Shown: positions 35,416 through 44,894 of the stretch, piece by piece
Layout: every line of letters starts with the position of its first letter
Position numbering within the stretch: the stretch's first letter is position 1
Translations under genes and position numbers: made by a program
Source of the DNA: Streptomyces sp. NBC_00704
GTDB taxonomy: Bacteria; Actinomycetota; Actinomycetes; Streptomycetales; Streptomycetaceae
Reading direction: 5' to 3'
Length of the DNA stretch: 64,000 bases
Assembly (NCBI RefSeq): GCF_036226605.1
Contig: NZ_CP109000.1
Span: 6,258,501-6,322,500, forward strand
The notes under the pieces: generated by a model
Database searches by the model: none
What the model was told of the DNA's origin: nothing
What the model saw: only the letters and a program-made list of their open reading frames with translations

Positions 35416-38400
35416 TCAGGACAGCAACTCGACCTCCGCCAGGCGCAGTTCGTCCGCCGGGGTGCCTGTGCCGTCCGTCCCGTCGAAGACCAGCCGGTAG
35501 TGGCCGTACCGGCCGGGCCGCGCGATCGTGAAGGCCCGCGTCTGGCGGTCCCACCGGAAGGCCTGCGCGGACCGCCGGTCCAGGTCCGTCCACGCGCGGC
35601 CGTCCGCGGATCCCTGTAGCGTCCAACCGCCGGGGGCGCGCGCGTGGTCGGCGCACGTCAGGGTGTACTGCCGCGCCCCGGTCGGTGCCGTGACCGGCAG
35701 GACGACCGTGTCCGGCACGGCTGCCCGCGTCGCCGACGTGTCGTCGAACAGCGGGCCCGCGCCGCCCTTCAGCGCGTCCGTCCGGGGCGTCGGGACCTTG
35801 CCGTCACGGCTGATCGAGACCGGCCCCGCGTTCTCGCCGGTCCCCCAGGCCGAGGGCCGCGGACCCATGGCGAAGTCCAGGACCGCGCCCTTGGCGAGGA
35901 GGGCGTGGGGCAGCGCGGTGGACGTCCAGGGACGGCCGTCGACCTTCAGGCCCTGCACATAGACGTTGCGCGCGCTGTTCCCCGGCGCCCGGACCACCAG
36001 ATCCCTGCCGTTCTCCAGGTGCACGGTCGCCTTGGTGAACAGGGGGGAGCCGACCGCGTACTCGCCGCCGCCCATCACCAGCGGGTAGAAGCCGAGCGCG
36101 GAGAACAGGTACCAGGCCGACTGCTCGCCGTTGTCCTCGTCGCCGTGGTAGCCCTGTCCGATCGAGCTGCCCGTGTAGAGCCGGGAGAGCACCTCGCGCG
36201 CCTTCGCCTGCGCCTTCCACGGCTGCCCGGCCGCGTCGTACATGTAGACGGCGTGGTGGGCGACCTGGTTGGAGTGCCCGTACATGCCCATCCGCACGTC
36301 CCTGGCCTCGGTCATCTCGTGGATCACCCCGCCGTACGAGCCCGCGAACCGGGGGGAGGCGGTCTCCGGGGTGGCGAAATAGGCGTCGAGCTTCTTCGCC
36401 AGTCCGCCGCGGCCGCCGTACAGGGCGGCCAGGCCGCGGCTGTCCTGCGGCGCGGTGAAGGCGTAGCCCCAGCCGTTGGTCTCGGTGTAGTCGTAGCCCC
36501 ACACCCTCGGGTCGTAGTCGCCGGACGGCACCCGCCAGGCGCCCTTGTCGTCCTTGCCCTGGAAGAAGCCGGCGCCGGGGTCGAAGAGGTGCACATAGCC
36601 CTGGGCGCGGTTCAGGAAGTACTCGGACTCCTCCCGGTAGCGCTCCAGGCCCGTCCGCCGGTACAGGGCCTGTCCCATGCGGGCGATGCCGTAGTCGTTG
36701 AGGTAGCCCTCCAGCGCCCAGGACAGCCCCTCGTGGGTGGCCGTGCTGGTGTAACCGAGGAAGGGGGAGGTCGACATGCCCTTGCGGCCCACCCCTGATG
36801 CGGGCGGGACGACCGTCGCGTTCTTCAGGGCCGCCTCGTAGGCCGCCGCGGCGTCGAAGCGCACCCCCTTGACGTAGGCGTCGGCGAAGGCCACGTCCGA
36901 GGACGTGCCGGTCATCAGGTCGGCGTAGCCGGGGGAGGACCAGCGCGAGGTCCAGCCGCCGTCCTTGTACTGCTGCACGAAACCGTCGGCCAGCACACCG
37001 GCCTGCGTCGGGGTGAGCAGCGCGTAGGCGGGCCAGGTCGTCCGGTAGGTGTCCCAGAAGCCGTTGTTGACGTAGACCTTGCCGTCCACGATCCGCGCGC
37101 CGGTGTGCGTGGGCGTGTCGGGGCCCGGCATCGGCGAGAAGGGCGAGGCGTACCGGTACGCAGCGCCCACCCGCTCGAAACCGGAGTTGGGGTACAGGTA
37201 CAGCCGGTACAGGCTGGAGTACAGCGTCGTCAGCTGGTCCTGGCTCGCGCCCTCGACCTCCACCCTGCCCAGGAGGTCGTCCCACTGCCGCTGGGCCCGC
37301 GCCTCGACGGTCGCGAAGTCGGTGCCCGCCGGGATCTCCCGCCGCAGGTTGTCCCGGGCCTGGTCGACGCCGATGAGCGAGGTCGCCAGGCGCAGGGTGA
37401 CGGTGTGGTCGGCGCCCGCGTCGAACCGCAGGTAGCCCTTCACCCCGTTCGACGAGCCGTCCGTCACCGGAGCGTCGAACTCGCCGTAGACGAAGAGCCG
37501 GGTCGCTCCCGCCGACAGCCCCGACTTCACGTCCGAGTAGCCGGTGACGACGCCGGCGTCCTCGTCCAGCGTGAGCCCGGCCTGTTCGGTGACGTTGTCG
37601 AAGACGACGCTCGCGTCTGGGCCCGGGTAGGTGAAGCGCAGGGCGGCCGCGTGGTCGGTGGGGGCCAGTTCGGCCCTGAGGCCGTTCTCGAAACGCACGC
37701 CGTAGTAGTAGGGGCGGGCCGTCTCGTTCGTGTGCCGGAACGCCAGTGCCCGGGCCGTCCGTCCGGTGTCCGGGACGCCGGCCGCGGCGGACGGCATCAC
37801 CTGGAACGTCTGCCGGTCGCCCATCCAGGGACTCGGCTCGTGACTCGCGCCGAACGCCTGGATCGTGGGCAAGTTGTCGGCGTTGTTGCCGCGTGCGTAG
37901 TCGTACAGCCAGCCGAGCGAGGACGCGTTCGTCACCGGCGTCCAGAAGTTGAAGCCATGGGGCACCGCCGTGGCGGGGAACGTGTTCCCACGGGAGAAGC
38001 CGCCGCTGGACTGGGTGCCGCGCGTCGTCAGCGCGTAGTCCGACAGATGGGCCTTCCTCGGCTCCGGGGCGGCGGTGCGCAGCGCGACGTCGTCCACCCA
38101 GCCGCGGAACCGGGCGGGCCCGGCGGGGGAGTCGTAGGCGAGCAGGATCCGGTCGACGGTCTTCCCGGCCGCCACCGCGCCGATCCCCGACACCACATCG
38201 TTCCACTGGTTGACGTAGAGCACCTTCGCCGCGCCCTGACCGCGGGGCGACAACGGGAACCCGTACTGGTCGCGCGCGCCGAGCGCGCTCAGATACGTCC
38301 CGTCCGTGAAGGCCAGGTCGACCGAGACGTGGGTGGCGGCGTAGTCCAGGTCGCCGTCCGCCATCGCGGGGAAGATCCGGTAGGCGAGCCGGGTGCGCGG

Positions 38401-39240
38401 GCCGACCCGCACGTCGACGTCGAAGACCTTGTTGTACGAGTACGCGCGGCCTGCGGCGGTGTGCCGGCCCGCGTAGCGCAGGGCCCGGCGGCCCGTGAAC
38501 CCGGCTGCGGCCTTGGCCGTCGGCGATCCGGCGGGTCCGCGGTCCACGGTGGTGAGCATGTCCGGCGGGACGGGCCCGTCGTCCCCGCCGGTGCCGAACC
38601 GCACGTCGGCGAGTTGCAGGATCGGGGCGCCGTGGTTGCGGGAGACGTCGAGCCGGAAGTGCCGGTACTCGGCCGGGGCCGCGAGGCCGTAGGCGCGGGT
38701 CTGCAACCGCTCGGCGAAGGACTCCCCGGTGCGGCTGTCGAGCCGCGTCCAGGCCGTGCCGTCCGCCGAGCCGGAGAGGGTCCAGTCGGCGGGGTCGCGC
38801 TCGGCGGCGTCGTTCGCGGACGTCAGCGCGTAGGCGCTCACCCGGGCGGGCCGGTCGAGGTCGAACTCGACCCAGCCTTCGGCGGCGAAGGTCAGCCACT
38901 TGGTGCTCGCCTCGCCGTCGACGAGGTTCTCCTTCACCTCGCCGCCCGCCGTGTTCTCGGCGCCGGCCCGGACGTCGGTGACCCGGTCGGTCACGTCGCC
39001 GGGAAGGCCGCCGCCGTAGCCGCCGTCGACGCCCGAGGCGCGCTTGCCGCCGTCGGGCGCGGACTCGACGGTGCTCAGCCAGTCCGGGGCGCGCTCGCCC
39101 GCCTCGAACGACGAGGCGAACTCCCGCTCGGGCAGCGGGTCCCGGGACGGCAGCGTGGCCGCCGTTCCCGGTGCGCCGCCGGCCGTCACGACCAGAACGG
39201 CCGCGATCACGACCGCCCACCACCGCCCAGACCTTTGCAT
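35416..39240 (-). CDS. Secreted GH92 alpha-mannosidase with two F5/8-type (CBM32-like) domains
   Basis: A 1274-residue exported protein. The signal peptide runs from MQRSGRWW to about GTAAT. An F5/8-type C (CBM32-like) module occupies about residues 75-210, a jelly-roll lectin-like region follows, and the GH92 catalytic part covers about 390-1130, with NGFWDTYRTTWPAY, MGMYGHSNQVAHHAVYMYD and the catalytic segment GYHGDEDNGEQSAWYLFSALG. A second F5/8-like module ends the protein. GH92 enzymes are calcium-dependent exo-alpha-mannosidases on N-glycans and fungal mannans. A perfect LacI-like operator lies 36-49 bases upstream. The ATG at 39240 follows GGGGAGGG. Confidence 0.93.
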   Translation of the reverse strand: MQRSGRWWAVVIAAVLVVTAGGAPGTAATLPSRDPLPEREFASSFEAGERAPDWLSTVESAPDGGKRASGVDGGYGGGLPGDVTDRVTDVRAGAENTAGGEVKENLVDGEASTKWLTFAAEGWVEFDLDRPARVSAYALTSANDAAERDPADWTLSGSADGTAWTRLDSRTGESFAERLQTRAYGLAAPAEYRHFRLDVSRNHGAPILQLADVRFGTGGDDGPVPPDMLTTVDRGPAGSPTAKAAAGFTGRRALRYAGRHTAAGRAYSYNKVFDVDVRVGPRTRLAYRIFPAMADGDLDYAATHVSVDLAFTDGTYLSALGARDQYGFPLSPRGQGAAKVLYVNQWNDVVSGIGAVAAGKTVDRILLAYDSPAGPARFRGWVDDVALRTAAPEPRKAHLSDYALTTRGTQSSGGFSRGNTFPATAVPHGFNFWTPVTNASSLGWLYDYARGNNADNLPTIQAFGASHEPSPWMGDRQTFQVMPSAAAGVPDTGRTARALAFRHTNETARPYYYGVRFENGLRAELAPTDHAAALRFTYPGPDASVVFDNVTEQAGLTLDEDAGVVTGYSDVKSGLSAGATRLFVYGEFDAPVTDGSSNGVKGYLRFDAGADHTVTLRLATSLIGVDQARDNLRREIPAGTDFATVEARAQRQWDDLLGRVEVEGASQDQLTTLYSSLYRLYLYPNSGFERVGAAYRYASPFSPMPGPDTPTHTGARIVDGKVYVNNGFWDTYRTTWPAYALLTPTQAGVLADGFVQQYKDGGWTSRWSSPGYADLMTGTSSDVAFADAYVKGVRFDAAAAYEAALKNATVVPPASGVGRKGMSTSPFLGYTSTATHEGLSWALEGYLNDYGIARMGQALYRRTGLERYREESEYFLNRAQGYVHLFDPGAGFFQGKDDKGAWRVPSGDYDPRVWGYDYTETNGWGYAFTAPQDSRGLAALYGGRGGLAKKLDAYFATPETASPRFAGSYGGVIHEMTEARDVRMGMYGHSNQVAHHAVYMYDAAGQPWKAQAKAREVLSRLYTGSSIGQGYHGDEDNGEQSAWYLFSALGFYPLVMGGGEYAVGSPLFTKATVHLENGRDLVVRAPGNSARNVYVQGLKVDGRPWTSTALPHALLAKGAVLDFAMGPRPSAWGTGENAGPVSISRDGKVPTPRTDALKGGAGPLFDDTSATRAAVPDTVVLPVTAPTGARQYTLTCADHARAPGGWTLQGSADGRAWTDLDRRSAQAFRWDRQTRAFTIARPGRYGHYRLVFDGTDGTGTPADELRLAEVELLS

Positions 39241-39275
39241 GCGTGAGCACCCTCCCCAGCACCGGACCACGCCCC

Positions 39276-39289
39276 GGACAACGTTGTCC
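39276..39289. promoter_or_regulatory. Perfect palindrome GGACAACGTTGTCC before the GH92 gene
   Basis: A 14-bp perfect dyad with the central CG typical of LacI-family operators, 36-49 bases upstream of the GH92 start. No second copy was seen near the other mannosidase, so the cognate repressor may be encoded elsewhere. Confidence 0.65.
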
Positions 39290-39461
39290 TCCTGGTTGCG
39301 CAGGAATCAGTAGGTGGGCAAGTGGACAGGGATGTCAAGAACGTTGATGGCGCCGGCGAGGGGTCATTTCATGCAATTCTCCGGCAAGGCGCCCATCCGC
39401 CGGTCATATTTCCAGGAGGTCTCAACTCGGAAAAGACCCGCGGCCAACCTTGTATTCGATC

Positions 39462-39494
39462 TTGCCCATTCGACCGGGAATGGACTATACCTGT
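39462..39494 (+). promoter_or_regulatory. ngcE promoter with a DasR-like (dre) site over the -10
   Basis: Candidate hexamers TTGCCC (39462-39467) and TATACC (39486-39491) are 18 bases apart. AATGGACTATACCTGT (39479-39494) matches the dre consensus ACTGGTCTAGACCAGT at 12 of 16 positions and covers the -10. DasR is the GntR-family regulator of N-acetylglucosamine use, which fits the NgcE-type transporter. The rest of the gap 39241-39622 shows no gene. Confidence 0.5.
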
Positions 39495-39622
39495 CGGCGA
39501 TTCACCCTCCGTCCCGTGAGACCTCCGCACCACGCGCTCCGTACGACCCTGCTTGACCCGACCGCGGCGCCGGGAAGGATCCGGCGCACCGCCCGAGTTC
39601 CGGAGAAGGCGAGGACTTGAGC

Positions 39623-41131
39623 ATGGGATCCCCCTCCGAGTACAACGGTCCTGAGCACGAGGGCTTCGAGAAGCGCGACGCCGGCCGGCGCGGTTTCGAG
39701 AGAAAGGGCGCCCCGGGCGTCGGGCGCAGAGATCTGATCAGGAGATCGGCGGCCCTCGGCCTGATCTCCGTCCCGGCGACGGGATTCCTGGCCGCCTGCG
39801 CCAGCGGCGGCGGGAGCGGCGAGGACAAGGCCAAGGCGGGAAAGAAGACCGCGAAGAACCCGCTCGCCGTCAACGAGACAGCCCAGCTGGAATTCGTCCT
39901 GTTCGACGGCGGATTCGGCAAGGAGTACGCCGAGGACGCGGTGAAGATCTACGAGAAGAACTTCCCCGGGGCGAAGGTGAAGTTCTCGGCCACGCAGAAG
40001 ATCCAGTCGACGCTCCAGCCCCGTTTCAACCAGGGCACCCCGCCCGACCTCATCGACAACTCCGGCGCCGAGCAGATGGACATGGGCGTCCTGGTGGGCA
40101 AGAACCAGCTCGCCGACCTCACGCCGCTCCTCGACGCCCCGTCCTTCGACGACCCGGCCAAGAAGGTCCGCGACACCCTGCGCCCCGGCATCGTCGAGAT
40201 GGGCCAGTTCGACGGCGCGCCGGTGTGGATCATGTACTACGCCTACACCGTCTACGGCGTCTGGTACTCGCGGAAGGCGCTCGGCTCGCTCGACGCCGAG
40301 TACCCGCAGACCTGGGACGAGATGCTCGCGGTCTGCGCGAAGGCCAAGAAGAAGGGCATCGCCGGCTGGACGTACGCGGGCAAGTACCCCTATTACCTCC
40401 CCTTCTCGCTGTACCCGATGATCGGCAAGGTGGGCGGCCGCGAGGTCCTCGACGCCATCGACAACCTGGAGCCGAACGCCTGGCGGCACCCGGCCGTGAA
40501 GGCGTGCTTCGAGGCGTACTACGAGCTCTACAAGAAGGGCTACGTCCTGAGGGGCACTCCGGGGCTCGACCACATCCAGTCGCAGACCGCGTGGGCCAAG
40601 GGCAAGGCGCTGTTCCTCCCCAACGGGTCCTGGGTGGAGAACGAGTCGGCGAACGTCATCCCGCCGGACTTCGACCTGGCGGTGTCCGCGCCCACCGGCA
40701 TCGACTCCTCCGACAAGATGCCCTTCGGCACCATCTGGGCCTCCGGCGGCGAACCGTTCATCGTGCCGGCCAAGGCGGACAACACCGCCGGCGGCATGGA
40801 GCAACTGCGCGTCATGCTCAGCGAGGCGTCGTCGAAGAACTTCACCTCCAAGGTCAAGTCGCTCACCGCGTACAACGGCGGCACCGACGGCATCACGCTG
40901 ACACCGGGGCTGAAGTCGGGCGTCGCCGCACTGGACAAGGCGGGCTCCAACGTGGTGAATCCACGACTTCAGGACTGGTACGTCCAGTTGCAGAAGGAGA
41001 AGATCGGGGTGTCCGGGCTGGGCGAGATGATGGCCGGCCGGATCACTCCCGCCGAGGCGATCAAGAAAATCCAGGACTACGCCGACGCGACCGCCAAGGA
41101 CGCCTCGGTCAAGCATTACAAGCACCAGTGA
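39623..41131 (+). CDS. ngcE: Solute-binding lipoprotein of an NgcEFG-type chito-oligosaccharide transporter
   Basis: A 502-residue CUT1 binding protein with a long N-terminal extension, a twin-arginine-like GRRDLIRRSAALGLI signal and the lipobox LAAC followed by ASGGGSGE. The sequence (AWRHPAVKACFEAYYELYKKGY, FLPNGSWVENES) belongs to the NgcE family binding N-acetylglucosamine and N,N'-diacetylchitobiose; S. coelicolor NgcE is SCO6005, next to rok7B7 as here. It heads ngcE-F-G with a GTGA overlap into ngcF. A DasR-like element precedes it. The start is the ATG after GAGGACTTGAGC; a TTG six bases upstream is less likely. Confidence 0.88.
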   Translation: MGSPSEYNGPEHEGFEKRDAGRRGFERKGAPGVGRRDLIRRSAALGLISVPATGFLAACASGGGSGEDKAKAGKKTAKNPLAVNETAQLEFVLFDGGFGKEYAEDAVKIYEKNFPGAKVKFSATQKIQSTLQPRFNQGTPPDLIDNSGAEQMDMGVLVGKNQLADLTPLLDAPSFDDPAKKVRDTLRPGIVEMGQFDGAPVWIMYYAYTVYGVWYSRKALGSLDAEYPQTWDEMLAVCAKAKKKGIAGWTYAGKYPYYLPFSLYPMIGKVGGREVLDAIDNLEPNAWRHPAVKACFEAYYELYKKGYVLRGTPGLDHIQSQTAWAKGKALFLPNGSWVENESANVIPPDFDLAVSAPTGIDSSDKMPFGTIWASGGEPFIVPAKADNTAGGMEQLRVMLSEASSKNFTSKVKSLTAYNGGTDGITLTPGLKSGVAALDKAGSNVVNPRLQDWYVQLQKEKIGVSGLGEMMAGRITPAEAIKKIQDYADATAKDASVKHYKHQ

Positions 41132-42102
41132 CGACGGAATCACCGCGAAGCGTCCGCAGAAGCACCGGAGTGGCGATGCAGCACGGCAAATACCGGTTCA
41201 TCGTGGGGTTCCTGGCGCCGCCCCTGGGGCTGTACGCGCTCTTCGTGGTGTGGCCGTTCATCCAGTCCATCTACTACTCGTTCACGGACTGGACCGGCCT
41301 CAGCCCCGAATTCACGATGGTCGGCCTGGCCAATTACCGCAGGATGCTGGACGACGACATCTTCTGGAAGTCCCTCCGGCACAGCCTGGTGTTCGCGGCC
41401 GTGCTGCCGCTGGTGACGATCGGACTGGCGCTGTTCTTCGCCTTCATGATCAATGTCGGCGGGCGGCGACGAAGAGGCGGTCCGGTGGTGTCCGGCGTCC
41501 GCGGCTCCTCCTTCTACAAGATCGTGTATTTCTTCCCGCAGGTCCTCTCCATCGCCATCGTCGCCCTGCTGTTCGCCTTCGCGTACAACCCGGACAGCGG
41601 CGCCGTCAACTCGTTCCTGCGCGGGATCGGCCTGGACGGCGTACAGCCCCTCTGGCTCGGCGATCCCGACCTCGCCCTGTGGTGCGTCATGGCGGTGCTC
41701 GTCTGGTCGACGGTCGGATTCTTCGTGGTCCTGTTCTCGGCCGGCATGGCCTCCATCCCGGCCGACCTCTACGAGGCCGCGCTGCTCGACGGCGCGAACC
41801 GGTCCACGACGTTCTTCCGCCTCACCCTCCCGCTGCTCTGGGACACGGTGCAGTCGGGCTGGGTCTACATGGGCATTCTCGCGCTGGGCGCCGAGTCGTT
41901 CGCGGTCGTGCAGATCATGACGACCGGGCCGGGCGGCCCCGACTACTCGACCACCGTCATGGTGCTGTACGTCTACCAGAAGGCCTTCCGCGACGGTCAG
42001 GCCGCCTACGCCACCACCATCGGCGTCGCCCTGCTCGTCGTGACGCTGGCCTTCGCCGCGGTCGTGCTGCGACTGGGCCGGCGCGAGCGGCTGGAGTACT
42101 GA
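41128..42102 (+). CDS. ngcF: NgcF-type ABC permease
   Basis: A 324-residue permease with six predicted spans; the EAA loop is LYEAALLDGANRSTTFFRLTLPLLW. The GTG at 41128 overlaps the ngcE stop (GTGA); an ATG at 41176 is the alternative. It carries an Arg/Gly-rich cytoplasmic insertion (GGRRRRGGPVVSG) between spans 2 and 3. It pairs with the next permease to import chito-oligosaccharides or N-acetylglucosamine. Confidence 0.9.
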   Translation: MTTESPRSVRRSTGVAMQHGKYRFIVGFLAPPLGLYALFVVWPFIQSIYYSFTDWTGLSPEFTMVGLANYRRMLDDDIFWKSLRHSLVFAAVLPLVTIGLALFFAFMINVGGRRRRGGPVVSGVRGSSFYKIVYFFPQVLSIAIVALLFAFAYNPDSGAVNSFLRGIGLDGVQPLWLGDPDLALWCVMAVLVWSTVGFFVVLFSAGMASIPADLYEAALLDGANRSTTFFRLTLPLLWDTVQSGWVYMGILALGAESFAVVQIMTTGPGGPDYSTTVMVLYVYQKAFRDGQAAYATTIGVALLVVTLAFAAVVLRLGRRERLEY

Positions 42103-42104
42103 CG

Positions 42105-43037
42105 ATGAAGACGACCGAGACCTCCGCGCCCCTGCCGGCCGACCCCGGATCCGGCGCGTCCGTCAGCAAGGCCGGCCCGCCCGCGAAGGAGCGGCCGACG
42201 AGGGAGAAAAGCGAAGGAAAGGTGCTCAACGCCTTCTCCCACGGCGTTCTGGCCCTCTGGGCGGTGATGGTCGTCCTGCCGCTGCTCTGGGCGGTGATGA
42301 CCTCCTTCAAGGACGACAGCTCCATCTTCGGCTCGCCCTGGTCGCTGCCCGGCACCCTGCACTTCGACAACTGGTCGCGGGCCTGGACCGAGGCCGACAT
42401 GGGCGACTACTTCCTCAACACCGTGCTGGTGGTCGGCGGTTCGCTCATCGGCACGCTCGCCCTCGGCTCGATGGCGGCCTACGTCCTGGCCCGCTTCGAC
42501 TTCCCGGGCAACCGCTTCGTCTACTACCTCTTCATCGCCGGCATGGGCTTCCCGATCATGCTGGCCCTGGTGCCGCTCTTCTACGTCGTGAACAACATGG
42601 GGCTGCTCAACACCATCCACGGCCTGATCCTGGTCTACATCGCCTACTCGCTGCCGTTCACGGTGTTCTTCCTGACGGCCTTCTTCCGCACCCTTCCCAC
42701 CTCGGTGGCGGAGGCCGCCTTCGTCGACGGCGCCTCGCACAGCCGTACCTTCTTCCAGATCATGCTGCCGATGGCGAAGCCCGGTCTGATCAGCGTCGGC
42801 ATCTTCAACTTCCTGGGGCAGTGGAACCAGTACATGCTCCCGACGGTGCTCAACACCGACCCCGACAAGCGCGTCCTCACCCAGGGGCTGGTCCAACTGG
42901 CCGTCAGCCAGGGATACAAGGGCGACTGGTCGGGACTGTTCGCGGGACTGGTGATGGCGATGCTGCCCGTGCTGGCCGCGTACATCGTCTTCCAGCGACA
43001 GGTGGTCCAGGGCCTGACGGCGGGCGCGTTGAAGTAA
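42105..43037 (+). CDS. ngcG: NgcG-type ABC permease
   Basis: A 310-residue permease starting two bases after the ngcF stop. It has a hydrophilic 45-residue N-terminus and six predicted spans; the EAA loop is VAEAAFVDGASHSRTFFQIMLPMAK. No ATPase gene follows, in line with reliance of this transporter family on MsiK in Streptomyces. Confidence 0.9.
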   Translation: MKTTETSAPLPADPGSGASVSKAGPPAKERPTREKSEGKVLNAFSHGVLALWAVMVVLPLLWAVMTSFKDDSSIFGSPWSLPGTLHFDNWSRAWTEADMGDYFLNTVLVVGGSLIGTLALGSMAAYVLARFDFPGNRFVYYLFIAGMGFPIMLALVPLFYVVNNMGLLNTIHGLILVYIAYSLPFTVFFLTAFFRTLPTSVAEAAFVDGASHSRTFFQIMLPMAKPGLISVGIFNFLGQWNQYMLPTVLNTDPDKRVLTQGLVQLAVSQGYKGDWSGLFAGLVMAMLPVLAAYIVFQRQVVQGLTAGALK

Positions 43038-43571
43038 CGACGCCGGCGCGGGGGCGCAAGGGGGCGCGGGGGCGCACCGGACGCCACCCGCACCGCCACC
43101 CGCACCCCGGCCCGCGCCCCGGCTCACGCACGGCCCGCACCCGGCGCGCATCCGGCGTCTGAACAGGCCCGTCCGCCCGCTCGCCGCCCGTCCGGCGCTC
43201 CGCCGCCGCCCGCCCCGCAGCTCTCGGCGACGCTCGCGCCGTCCGCGCCCGGCGTCCCGCCCGTCCTGCGCGTCCGCGGGTGCGCGGGGCCTTCGCGTCG
43301 CCGTGCCGGGCGCCGTGCGGCGAGTGGGTGAGCGGCGCTGGGCCGAAGCGGTGACCGTGGGCGACACGTTCCCGCGGGGTGGTGCCCGCAACGCCCCGCA
43401 CCCGGCCCCGTACGCCCCGCGACCGAGGGCTCCGCCACCCTCCGTGTTTCTTCGCACGCATGCGGATACTGTTCAACCTCTTGACGGGAGGCGACCCGAA
43501 CAGCTCAGCTTAGAGTTCACTAGTTGGACATAGGGGCCTCATCGAAGCGGTCCCGCGCGCAGGAGGTCGTC
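43038..43571. other. GC-rich non-coding gap before the ROK repressor gene
   Basis: This 534-base gap starts with low-complexity GGGGGCGC and CACCCGCACC runs (43040-43150) and shows no gene with a sound start. Near its right end are TTGACG (43481-43486) and TAGAGT (43511-43516), but their 24-base spacing is too long for one standard promoter. The ribosome site AGGAGG at 43561-43566 belongs to the ROK gene. Confidence 0.45.
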
Positions 43572-44771
43572 GTGGAGACTCCGGGGTCGCAGTCGTCGCT
43601 GCACCGAGCCAACCTGGAGCGAGTCGTACGCGCCGTGCGCCTGGCCGGGTCCCTCACCCAGGCGGAGATCGCCCGGACGACCGGGCTGTCGGCCGCGACC
43701 GTCTCCAACATCGTGCGCGAACTCAAGGACGGCGGAACCGTCGAGGTCACGCCCACCTCGGCCGGCGGCCGCAGGGCCCGCAGCGTCAGTCTGAGCGGGG
43801 ACGCGGGCATCGTCATCGGCGTCGATTTCGGGCATACCCATCTCCGGGTCGCGGTCGGGAACCTGGCCCACCAGGTGCTCGCCGAGGAGTCCGAGCCGCT
43901 GGACGTGGACGCCTCGTCCACCCAGGGCTTCGACCGGGCGGAACAGCTGGTCAGCCGGTTGATCGAGGCCACCGGGGTGGACCGCGCGAAGGTCGCCGGA
44001 GTGGGTTTGGGCGTGCCCGGGCCGATCGATCTGGAGTCCGGCACCCTCGGCTCCTCCGCGATCCTGCCCGGCTGGATCGGCACCCGCCCCGCCGAGGAGA
44101 TGAAGGGCCGGCTGGGCGTCACCGTGCACGTGGACAACGACGCCAACCTCGGCGCCCTCGGCGAGATGGTCTGGGGCAGCGGCAGGGGCGTGCGCGACCT
44201 CGCGTACATCAAGGTGGCGAGCGGTGTGGGCGCCGGTCTGGTGATCGAGGGGAAGATCTACCGCGGCCCCGGCGGCACCGCGGGAGAAATCGGGCATATT
44301 ACACTCGATGAATCCGGCCCCGTCTGCCGCTGCGGGAACCGGGGCTGCCTGGAGACCTTCGCGGCCGCGCGCTATGTGCTGCCGCTCCTCCAGTCCAGCC
44401 ACGGCACGGATCTGACGATGGAAGGCGTCGTGCGGCTGGCCAGGGACGGAGACCCGGGCTGCCGTCGGGTGATCGCCGACGTCGGCCGACACATCGGCAG
44501 TGGAGTCGCCAATCTGTGCAACCTGCTGAACCCGAGCCGGGTGGTCCTCGGCGGCGATCTCGCCGAGGCCGGTGAACTGGTGCTCGGGCCGATAAGAGAG
44601 TCCGTCGGCCGCTATGCGATCCCGAGCGCCGCGCGTCAACTCTCCGTTCTCCCAGGGGCACTTGGGGGTCGTGCCGAAGTGCTCGGAGCGCTCGCCCTCG
44701 CACTCAGCGAGATGGGTGATTCGACCCTTTTGGACGGCACGCTGACCGCCGCGACACCTGCCTTCACTTAG
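43572..44771 (+). CDS. ROK family transcriptional regulator (Rok7B7-like)
   Basis: A 399-residue ROK repressor. The N-terminal winged helix (residues about 10-75) contains TQAEIARTTGLSAATVSNIVREL; the sugar-kinase-like domain has GVDFGHTHLRVAVGN, GVGLGVPGPID, and the zinc motif CRCGNRGCLE after GHITLDESG. It is followed by xylFGH, exactly as rok7B7 (SCO6008) is in S. coelicolor, where it controls xylose uptake and affects carbon repression and antibiotic production. The GTG at 43572 is supported by AGGAGG five bases upstream. Confidence 0.9.
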   Translation: METPGSQSSLHRANLERVVRAVRLAGSLTQAEIARTTGLSAATVSNIVRELKDGGTVEVTPTSAGGRRARSVSLSGDAGIVIGVDFGHTHLRVAVGNLAHQVLAEESEPLDVDASSTQGFDRAEQLVSRLIEATGVDRAKVAGVGLGVPGPIDLESGTLGSSAILPGWIGTRPAEEMKGRLGVTVHVDNDANLGALGEMVWGSGRGVRDLAYIKVASGVGAGLVIEGKIYRGPGGTAGEIGHITLDESGPVCRCGNRGCLETFAAARYVLPLLQSSHGTDLTMEGVVRLARDGDPGCRRVIADVGRHIGSGVANLCNLLNPSRVVLGGDLAEAGELVLGPIRESVGRYAIPSAARQLSVLPGALGGRAEVLGALALALSEMGDSTLLDGTLTAATPAFT

Positions 44772-44800
44772 AGAACGAATGACGCCGTTGCCATCTCGTT

Positions 44801-44842
44801 AAGTATTTACTTCTTGACGTCGCACGTGTGGCCGAGTTGACT
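44801..44842 (+). promoter_or_regulatory. xylF promoter with a small dyad next to the -35
   Basis: The inverted repeat AAGTA-TT-TACTT (44801-44812) abuts a candidate -35 TTGACG (44814-44819); TTGACT (44837-44842), one base from the TAGACT -10, follows after 17 bases. The AT-rich dyad stands out in GC-rich surroundings and is a plausible ROK-regulator site. Confidence 0.5.
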
Positions 44843-44894
44843 TCCAGCCACCTCGGCCGCAGCGTTGCGGCCCTGTCAGGGAGGCACACCCCAA

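Noticed and set aside
35804..39262. Open frame of about 1150 codons overlapping the GH92 gene
   Set aside because: Same strand, different frame, Arg/Gly-rich composition; the GH92 frame has clear domains and catalytic motifs.
43524..43571. Upstream TTG start for the ROK gene
   Set aside because: No ribosome site at that codon, while AGGAGG at 43561-43566 is well placed for the GTG at 43572.
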